In this document: piece by piece, positions 55,071-64,000 of the stretch
Position numbering within the stretch: the stretch's first letter is position 1
How the letters are laid out: each line of letters begins with the position of its first letter
Assembly (NCBI RefSeq): GCF_007655135.1
Contig: NW_022204162.1
Location: 16,132-80,131 of the forward strand
Direction of reading: 5' to 3'
DNA: 64,000 bases
Source of the DNA: Punica granatum
Taxonomy: Eukaryota; Streptophyta; Magnoliopsida; Myrtales; Lythraceae
Program-made: the position numbers and the translations under genes
Notes under the pieces: model-generated
What the model was told of the DNA's origin: nothing
What the model saw: only the letters and a program-made list of their open reading frames with translations
Database searches by the model: none

Positions 55071-58000
55071 TGTGCGCACCCGAATTTAATCTCGTTGGGG
55101 CACGCATGCGCGCGCCTAAGCAAACGCGGCTTGGGGAGTGTCCACCTTCCCGGGGACGCGCGACGGACGCACGTGAGAAGGAGTCGCCACTTGCCATTTT
55201 ACGACCCGAAGGTCGAGGGCCGGCAAGTTACCCGGGTCTAGGGGTACGGGGTACACCTAAATGCTAAGGCAATGGTCGTACGGAACCGAAAATTCCGAAT
55301 TCGGGGGTTCTATTACGTGCGGGCCTATATCCCACACGCCCTTTCGGTACTCTATCTTGCTAGGCTTGCCATTTTATTTATTTACCGCGTGATTTAGAGT
55401 TGCGCTCGACTCTCTCGTTTTGACACCGTAAATTCGTTGAAGTGATCAAGTTGGGCCAAGAGTCCGAAAGATGAGTAGGCTTGTGCATCGAGGAATCGGT
55501 TCACTATCTTAGCGTTACAGTTCATCGAACCGTGATGGTTGATTCCCTGCGCGAACCGAGACCGCGAGTATTCGAGCTTACTCATCTCTTGGTGATAATA
55601 GACCAACTCGACCGATTCGACACTCGGACCTCTCGCCCACCGATCGGGGATCCTTACAAGTGAATGATTATACAAATAAAATCCTCGCGATATTCTCTCG
55701 AACAATTACAAAGTACAACTGAATAAGTAAATGGATCCCGATCGGTTTGCATTGGGCCAATATTCCGCTTCGGCTCACCGTGTGTTTTGAATGACCGGTA
55801 AACGGATTAAGGCAACGCGGGCTCGAAGAGCCGGGGGTCGGGTCCGATCGAACCGACGGTTTGCAGAAAAACGACTTGTTTCCGTTGTAACCGTTGGATC
55901 GATCGAGCTCCCGGGTAATATCTAGACACGTTTCACGCGCTCAATCCAAATCCGCCTTCCACATAGGCCGTATTCGGAGTGTGACGGTGAATCGAGGCTA
56001 GATCCCATTCCGCACTCGGGTTGCACGCGCTCGGTGAGTTAAGAGGCGTTGGACCTCGTGTTCGGTGATTTGGGGCGTTGGACCCCATGTAACACGTGAC
56101 CTATGGGTTCGGGCCCGAACCGCAATAAATCATCGAAAGCAAGAATAAAACAGAAGAAAACTGATATAACTGACACAATACAGAAAGCAACTGACAATTA
56201 CTAATAAGTGTCGGTGAATACAAACGAATTGTGTATTGGGCCGAATGTACGTGATTTAATCAGTTATTAACCGGGGTTGGTTAGCAAACAATGTATCTAA
56301 CCTAGGCAAACATGGATGGTGGGCTAGAATATGGTTCTAAGCCGATTACATGTGTGAATTTGTTTTAGAATCCTTATTCAGTGAGATGACGCTGCGGTTT
56401 CACCGAATTAACCAAACTCGTATCTTGACTCTAGATTGGAATCTAATATTCCACCTATCCATTATCTAATGTTTGTTTAAGTCAAGTACATGATTAATCC
56501 GGTTCTTCGTGTTTTGTAACTGAAATAAGATATTCCCCACCGAATCTATGATAGAAAGAAAGAAACACCGAAAACGAACGAAATGGACCACGCGAATGAA
56601 ACTCGCACCCGAACGGGTTGTCTTTTCTCGTTCATAGCTCTAGATGTTTCCAACTCCCTAAAGCCTAGGGTATCGGTGAATCACGGAATGACGACTATGC
56701 CCTTGGATAATAAAATTGTAATGTTCGTGTATAAATTGGAGGTCGTATTACGCGAAGGAGTCTAAGAAGGATTCTCGTGCCGCGACTCGGGCCGCCTCAA
56801 ATCGGGCCCGGACTCGAGTCATGGCACGTGAGTACTCCCTAGACAACAATTCTATTCGCGTTACGTGACTCGGTATTTTAAAATTGTGGATTTTTTTAAT
56901 GGAAAAGGGCATTCACGCCGTTCCGTAAATCATCGATGCGTTTACAAGTTAATGACCAATTTACCCAATTATTTATTCCGAATGATTTAATTAACCAAAT
57001 AACACGTTCTGTTTCCCCGTTTGTGAAATTATTCGATGAGGGTGACCTTATATCGTGGGGTATTATAGATTTAATGGATAATGATCTAAAATCGTCGCGT
57101 CTATCATGCGATCCTCACATAGCCAACGATAAAAATATCAATGCACTCAATTCCAAGAAACGACCCCGAAACGGCTAAGGAGGTCACCCTAGACTCGGGA
57201 AGGGTTCGGGGGCATTCGGCCAATCCCGAAGGGGACAAGCCGAATGGTCTCCCCAACCCAACTCGAGTTATGGGCGATCTCCCACGCCGATTCTAATTAT
57301 TTCTTACATGCATAATACATCGATGACGGTAATATTGCAAATTTCAACCGAATCAAAATAGTCACAATCGTGAATGCGCAAACGAACACGTCAACATGCA
57401 CAAACGAGGCATTTATAGGAACAACCAAGAATGACGTTGACCCATGCGGTAGTGAAACGGAAGAACACGGGAACTAACCCCCTCGGAAAGAGAGAAGCCT
57501 CCATGGACCCGTGTAGTCAAAGGGGGCTCTCGGTCACCTTTCTTCAAAAGTGACCGTGAGCCCTCATGGCTCACACGAGTCCAATGGGAGGTTCTCCAAT
57601 CCCGAATCGAGCTTTTTCCCGTCATATTAGTACATTATACATGGTACATGACAAAATAACGACAAAAGGGAACGGGGCCCGGTTAGTTTCGAGAAAGAAG
57701 AGGCGCCCTAGCCTCGGAAAAATCATGGAGGCTCACGGGTCGCCCCCTCAAGGCTTGGCCGTGGGTTCCATGGTTCGGCCGTGACCCGGGTCTCTTCCGT
57801 CTCGACCCACATCGTCTCCCCTCATGAGATACACGTTCATCAACTTATAGGCATGATATAAAAAAAGAGAAATAAACATGGAACGTCGTATGGCATGCAT
57901 GGGAAGTTCGGATCTAAAGGAAAAATGACATCTTGCATGCATTCCGGTTATTTCAAGACTTCATTCGCACTTCATACATACAAACATCGAAGATTCTAAC

Positions 58001-60127
58001 CCTCCTAAGTTGTAGTAAGATGTTACCTAGCCTCGGTGTACGAGGGAAAGAGTCGGGGAAGCGGCCACGAGAGTCGCAAGACTCGGTTTGGGGTCGCGGG
58101 TGGAGTGACCCGAGAGAAGACAGCCGCGGCTAGTCTCGGGAGAACGGCTTGGCACGCGAGCTCCGGGCACGGCACGGTGCGGGGTCGGGCTCGTTGGACT
58201 CCTAAGAGACGGATCTAGATGGCCGTGGGCAGCCCCGAGCGTGCCAAAGCCTAAATGAACCCGAAAGTGTGAGAGAAAGTTCGGTAAAAATGAATGGAAC
58301 CCGGTATGGGGGAAACAAGTGAATGGTGGTTGTGCACGGTTGATCGGCCCTCGGATCGTGACCACCTCTTCACGAGAGAGGGTGAGGGTTGTGAGGAACC
58401 CTTTGAACGTGATGGCACGACTCTCCGAAGTCGTGGGAAGAAACGGCACGTCGGGAAGCTCGGTATCACGCGGGTGACGTTATCGAGACCCGACTCTCTT
58501 CATGGCTGGAACACGATGATGGAGGCCTCAAATGGAGAATCTAAGCCCGGAAATGGACTTAGGGGGTGGAAAATATGTAGGCTAGGGAGTTTGGTGATTT
58601 TTGGTTTAAGTCCGGTCGGGTGGTTACCGGAATACCGGGTGGTTTTCCGGCGGTTTTGGCCGGTTTCGGCCTCGGCAAGGGGTGGCACGAGCTATGGGAG
58701 TGGGCTGAAAGTTGAGAGGACTTTAGAGAGAAGTTGGCTTGAGAGAGAGTGAGAATCAAGAAGTGATTAAGTCTAATGGGGAAAGGGCTTATAAAGGGAA
58801 GACTAATGGCTTGATTAAGAGGAACTAATCGCGGTTAGGGGACCCTAAGTGGGCTGCCGAAAATCCCAAGGGGGATTAGGGTGGGGTAGATGTCTTGTAG
58901 AGTGTGGGGAAAGGAAAGGAAGGAGTGATGGGTGTGATAGGATGTGATAGGAAGTGATGGATGGATGGAGGGAGGTGATGGATGGGAGGGAAATTCAAAT
59001 GTGTGGTGGGGGTGTGTTGGAGCCGACGGTGGGAGGGGCTCGAGCCGCGGCTTGGGCTGTCCAATCCGAGCCGAGGGTTGAGCCGTGGCTTGGGGTTGAG
59101 CCGCGGCTTGATGGCTTGGCTTGGCTAGGCTGTGGGTCCCATCCGATTAGGAGAAAAGCCGGCAAACGCTTGAGACTTGATTGAGCTCGCGTCCGACCTC
59201 CGATGTCCGATTAATTTGAAGATTTGGAATGCCTGAAAGACGAAGATTTGGATGAATCTAATATCGCCATGCCTCGCGTGAACGGACGTTCGGGCGATTC
59301 GGCGCCTCGGGAGTCGGTTTTGCCCTGTTCGGACGTTCGGAGTGGAGTTTAGCGTCCCTTGATCCCCGATTGATCTTTGTGCCTTCTTGCATTCGTTTCG
59401 GCGACCCTTTTGCCCCCGAGTGATTGTTGGCTCGTCGTCCTCGGTCGGGGACCGTTGGCCCGGGAAGACCTAGGGACTTTGACCGGGATTTTCTCAGTGT
59501 GCCCTGAATACTTTGAGGTGCTCGGGGATTATTGTGAGGTGCTCAGAGATCATTGTGGTCTCTGTTTTCCGTGGAAGTGCCCCGGAAGTTCGCCGGGAGA
59601 CGTTCGTGACTACTGAAACGTACTTCGGGAAACCGAACCGACTTCCGGAAGGTTGTCTGAAGCTTGTTCCCCGGCCCTGGTGGTCCCTGGGCGCCTGTAG
59701 ACCCGTTTTGAGGGGCCGTTTGCTTGTCAGTGGAGCGAACCCCGGGAGCTCTGTCAGAAAAGGCGTCCGGGAGGGATCAGGGTGTCCCGGCTTAAGCAAT
59801 ATGCCCCGGAAATGCACCCGGACGTGTCATTGGTTGTTTTGGTACTGAGAGGGATTTTTGAAGCCCCATATTGGGCACCTTTCGGTGCTTCGGTGACTCG
59901 GTGATGAATAGTGCCACAGTGCCAGCTCCGTGGTTTTTTGGGGTTCTTTGTCCGTTTATTCTTCTGAACGCTCTCTTCCGTCTTTCTCAGTGGACTAGCT
60001 TTTCTCCCATCGTTTATGACTCCGTGCCCGCATATTGGTCCCTGATTACCGGGCGATGAATAGTGTCCCGGGCTTCAGTCGGGAATCCTCGTGTGGGAAG
60101 CCGGTGGACCAAAATGGGGTGCTGACA
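55071..60127 (-). repeat. Element A 5' LTR (5057 bp)
   Basis: Minus strand from TGTCAGCACCCC at 60127 to GGTGCGCACA at 55071. Both outer parts (55071-56990 and 58020-60127) match B's LTRs well. The middle (about 57000-58020) is strongly diverged or replaced and lacks B's 163-bp repeat. The hairpin at 55316-55338 has one changed base (CCCACACG). No gene is seen; the frame 58294-58752 recurs in B's LTRs without a known domain. Confidence 0.93.
57495..57597. repeat. Long imperfect inverted repeat in element A LTR
   Basis: Inner arms GGGCTCTCGGTCAC (57524-57537) and GTGACCGTGAGCCC (57550-57563) pair at 13 of 14 positions around a 12-nt loop. The outer arms, CCTCCATGGACCCGTGTAG and CACACGAGTCCAATGGGAGG, extend the stem with gaps. 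It lies only in the block that differs from B. Confidence 0.75.
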
Positions 60128-63100
60128 GCCCTACGGAAGATCAAAGGTTAGGACTCGGCCCTGGGGGAGATCTAACGATGGGACTCGACCCTACGGAAGA
60201 TGAAAGGTTGGGACTCGGCCATGTGGGAGATCTAACGATGGGACTCGGCCCAACGGAAGATCAACGGTTGGGACTCGGCCATGTGGGAGATCTTTTGATG
60301 GGACTCGGCCCTACGGAAGATCAAAGGTTGGGACTCGGCCCTGGGGGAGATCAAACGATGGGACTCGACCCTACGGAAGATCAAAGGTTGGGACTCCGCC
60401 CTGTGGGAGATCTAACGATGGGACTCGGCCCTACGGAAGATCAAAGGTTGGGACTCGGCCCTGTGGGAGAGCTAACGATGAGACTCGGCCCTACGGAAGA
60501 TCAAAGCTTGGGACTCGGCCCTGTGGGAGACCTAACGATGGGACTCGACCCTACGGCAGATCAAAGAATGGGAATCGGCCCTGTGGGAGATATAACGATG
60601 GGACTCGGCCCTACGGTTGATCAAAGGTTGGGACTCGGCCCAGTGGGAGATCTAACGATGGGACTCGACCCTACGGAAGATCAAAGGTTGGGACTCGGCC
60701 CTGTGTGAGAATTAACGATGGGACTCGGCCTTACGGAAGATCAAAGGTTGGGACTCGGCCCTTTGGGAGATCTAACGATGGGACTCGGTTCTACGGTTGA
60801 TCAAAGGTTGGGACTCGGCCCTGTGGGAGATCTAACGATGGGACTCGGCCCTACGGAAGATCAAAGGTTGGGACTCGGCCCTGGCGGAGATCTAACGATG
60901 GGACTCGGCCCTACGGAAGATCAAGGTGGGACTGACCCTAGGGGAGATCTAACGATGGGACTCGACCTATGGAAGAGCAAGGGGTGGCACTCGGCCATGT
61001 GGGAGATCTAACGATGGGACTCGGCCCAACGGAAGATCAACGGTTGGGACTCGGCCATGTGGGAGATCTTTTGATGGGACTCGGCCCTACGGAAGATCAA
61101 AGGTTGGGACTCGGCCCTGGCGGAGATCTAACGATGGTACTCGGCGCTACGGAAAATCAAAGGTTGGGACTCGGCCTTAGGGGAGATCTAACGATGGGAC
61201 TCGACCCTACGGAAGTTGAAAGGTTGGGACTCAGCCCTGTGGGAGATTTAACGATGGGACTCGGCCCAACGGAAGATCAAAGGTTGGGACTCGGCCACAT
61301 GGGAGATCTTACGATGGGACTCGGCCCTATGGAAGATCAAAGGTTGGGACTCGGCCCTAGGGGAGATCTAACGGTGGGACTCGGCCTTGGGGGAGATCTA
61401 ACGAGGGGACTCGACCATACGGAAGATCAAAGGTTGGCACTCGGCCCTGTGGGAGATCTAACGATGGGACTCGGTCCTACGGTTGATCAAAGGTTGGGAC
61501 TCGGCCCTGTGGGAGATCTATCGATGGGACTCGGCCCAACGGAAGATCAAAGGTTGGGACTCGGCCCTGGCGGAAATATAACGATGGGACTCGGCACTAC
61601 GGAAGAGCAAAGGTTGGGACTCGGCCCTGGGGGAGATCTAACGATGGGACTCGACCCTACGGAAGATGAAAGGTTGAGACTTGGCCATGTGGGAGATCTA
61701 ACGATGGGACTCTGCCCAACAGAAGATCAACGGTTGGGGCTCGGCCATGTGGGAGATCTTTTGATAGGACTCGGCCCTACGGAAGATCAAAGGTTGGGAC
61801 TCGGTCCTGGGGGAGATCAAACGATGCGACTCGGCCCTGGGGGAGATCTAACGATGGGACTCGACCCTACGGAAGATCAAAGGTTGGGACTCAGCTCTGT
61901 GGGAGATCTAACAAAGGGACTCGGCCCTACGGAATATCAAAGGTTGGGACTCGGCCCTGTGGTAGAGCTAACGATGAGACTCGGCCCTACGGAAGATCAA
62001 AGCTTGGGACTCGGCACTGTGGGTGACCTAACGATGGGACTCGACCCTACGGTACGTCAAAGATTGGGAATCGGCCCTATGGGAGATATAAGGATGGGAC
62101 TCGGCCCTACGGTTGATCAAAGGTTGGGACTCGGCCCTGTGGGAGATCTAACGATGGGACTCGACCCTACGGAAGATCAAAGGTTGGGACTTGGCCCTGT
62201 GGGAGAATTAACGATGGAACTCGGCCCTACGGAAGATCAAAGGTTGGGACTCGGCCCTTTGGGAGATCTAACGATGGGACTCGGTCCTACGGTTGACCAA
62301 AGGTTGGTACTCGGCCCTGTGGGAGATCTAACGATGGGACTCGGCCCTACGGAAGATCAAAGGTTGGGACTCGGCCCTGGCGGAGAGCTAACGATGGAAC
62401 TCGGCTCTACGGAAGATCAAAGGTTAGGACTCGGCCCTAGGGGAGATCTAACGATTGGACTCGACCCTACGGAAGCTGAAAGGTTGGGACTCGGCCATGT
62501 GCGAGATCTAACGATGGGACTCGGCCCAACGGAAGATCAACGGTTGGGACTCGGCCATGTGGGAGATCTTTTGGTGGGACTCGGCCCTACGGAAGATCAA
62601 AGGTTGGGACTTGGCCCTGTGGGAGACCTAACGATGAGACTCGGCCCTACGGAAGATCAAAGCTTGGGACTCGGCCCTGTGGGAGACCTAACGATGGGAC
62701 TCGACCCTACGGCAGATCAAAGAATGGGAATCGGCCCTGTCGGAGATATAACGATGGGACTCGGCCCTACGGTTGATCAAAGGTTGGGACTCGGCCCAGT
62801 GGGAGATCTAACGATGGGACTCGACCCTACGGAAGATCAAAGGTTGGGACTCGGCCCTGTGTGAGAATTAACGATGGGATTCGGCCTTACGGAAGATCAA
62901 AGGCTGGGACTCGGCCCTTTGGGAGATCTAACGATGGGACTCGGTTCTACGGTTGATCAAAGGTTGGGACTCGGCCCTGTGGGAGATCTAACGATGGGAC
63001 TCGGCCCTACGGAAGATCAAAGGTTGGGACTCGGCCCTGGCGGAGATCTAACGATGGCACTCGGCGCTACGGAAGATCAAAGGTTGGGACTCGACCCTAG

Positions 63101-64000
63101 GGGAGATCTAACGATGGGACTCGACCCTATGGAAGCTGAAAGGTGTGCACTCGGCCATGTGGGAGATCTAACGATGGGACTCGGCCCAACGGAAGATCAA
63201 CGGTTGGGACTCGGCCCTGTGGGAGATCTAACGATGGGACTCGACCCTACGGAAGATCAAAGATTGGGACTTGGCCCTGTGGGAGAATTAACGATCGAAC
63301 TCGGCCCTACGGAAGATCAAAGGTTGGGACTCGGCCCTTTGGGAGATCTAACGATGGGACTCGGTCCTACGGTTGACCAAAGGTTGGTACTCGGCCCTGT
63401 TGGAGATCTAACGATGGGACTCGGCCCTACGGAAGATCAAAGGTTGGGACTCGGCCCTGGCGGAGAGCTAACGATGGAACTCGGCTCTACGGAAGATCAA
63501 AGGTTGGACTCGGCCCTAGGGGAGATCTAACGATAGGACTCGACCCTACGGAAGCTGAAAGGTTGGGACTCGGCCATGTGCGAGATCTAACGATGGGACT
63601 CGGCCCAACGGAAGATCAACGGTTGGGACTCGGCCATGTGGGAGATCTTTTGATGGGACTCGGCCCTACGGAAGATCAAAGGTTGGGACTCGGCCCTGTG
63701 GGAGACCTAACGATGAGACTCGGCCCTACGGAAGATCAAAGCTTGGGACTCGGCCCTGTGGGAGACCTAACGATGGGACTCGACCCTACGGCAGATCAAA
63801 GAATGGGAATCGGCCCTGTCGGAGATATAACGATGGGACTCGGCCCTACGGTTGATCAAAGGTTGGGACTCGGCCCAGTGGGAGATCTAACGATGGGACC
63901 TCGATCACTACGGAAGATCAAAGGTTGGGACTCGGCCCTGTGTGAGAATTAACGATGGGATTCGGCCTTACGGAAGATCAAAGGCTGGGACTCGGCCCTT
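60128..64000 (+). repeat. 60-bp satellite array, continues beyond the window
   Basis: About 64 units of 60 bp, each two related 30-bp halves: (A/T)TGGGACTCGGCCCT followed by ACGGAAGATCAAAGG or GTGGGAGATCTAACG. Phase is almost perfect, with shifts only near 60925-60970, 63507 and 63900. Variant units recur in blocks (CAAAGCTTGGG at about 60504, 62000, 62660, 63740; CTTTTGATGGG near 60290, 61070, 63648), so segments of the array were duplicated. As 60 is a multiple of 3 and one frame has no stop, it encodes a 20-residue repeat (GLGPTEDQRL-GLGPVGDLTM) for up to 631 codons; I treat this as a satellite, not a gene. Element A is inserted at its left edge. Confidence 0.93.

Larger units (their letters stand above)
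1..60127 (-). mobile_element. Element A: Tat/Ogre-type Ty3/gypsy retrotransposon, oldest layer, left end outside window
   Basis: This is the host element of the nest. It reads right to left: 5' LTR 55071-60127, PBS, leader, ORF1, gag-pro, intron, pol, ending just left of position 32. It is split by element C (1486-23817) and element B (28670-51623). Removing both inserts and one copy of each TSD makes A's reading order continuous across both junctions. About 14.8 kb of A itself is in the window; its 3' UTR, PPT and 3' LTR must lie to the left. A is oldest because it holds both other elements and has the most decayed ORF1 and gag. Its right flank is the 60-bp satellite, starting GCCCT after the LTR end; a matching GCCCT is expected at the unseen left end. 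Confidence 0.93.

Noticed and set aside
60969..62864. 631-codon repeat protein as a real gene
   Set aside because: The open frame follows from a 60-bp period without a stop in that frame, and the array breaks frame at its few indels. It is kept as a finding, not a CDS.

Overview
The window is plant nuclear DNA made entirely of repeats: three large Ty3/gypsy LTR retrotransposons of the Tat/Ogre type, nested in one another and sitting at the edge of a satellite array. I see no cellular gene, tRNA, rRNA or CRISPR array. The type is shown by ~5 kb LTRs, an extra ORF1 upstream of gag, a tRNA-like PBS (TGGCGACTCCACTGGGGA), an intron between gag-pro and RT, and a second (archaeal-type) RNase H before integrase. 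From memory the ORF1 and gag-pro proteins look most like predicted proteins of Myrtales such as Punica (pomegranate); that is an inference, not a search result.

Layout. Element A (minus strand) is the oldest. It runs from beyond the left edge to 60127: the end of integrase at 32, pol, gag-pro and ORF1, PBS at 55050-55067, 5' LTR 55071-60127. Its 3' LTR lies off the window. Element C (plus strand, 1486-23817, TSD CTCGT) is inserted in A's second RNase H domain. Element B (minus strand, 28670-51623, TSD GAGTG) is inserted in A's gag. Right of A, 60128-64000 is a 60-bp tandem satellite that continues past the edge.

Element logic. Each element reads LTR - PBS - leader - ORF1 - gag-PR-(G-patch) - intron - RT/RNase H/aRNase H/INT - structured and repeat-rich 3' UTR - PPT (AAAGAGGGGCAAGC) - LTR. 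The in-frame stop of gag-pro lies in the intron donor (GTGTAAGA) in all three copies, so unspliced RNA should give Gag-Pro and spliced RNA a Gag-Pro-Pol fusion.

Condition. All three are dead. C has frameshifts in gag-pro and pol plus a stop in INT. B lacks about 1.6 kb of RT/RNase H and has broken gag and ORF1. A has an essentially open pol, split by C, but ORF1 and gag carry stops, a frameshift and a lost start codon.

Most interesting: a run of five stem-loop modules just after integrase whose stem bases differ between families B and C while pairing is kept; a conserved leader stem-loop; a conserved LTR hairpin; 3'-UTR minisatellites, including a 3.5-kb array in B; and a 60-bp satellite that stays open in one reading frame for hundreds of codons.
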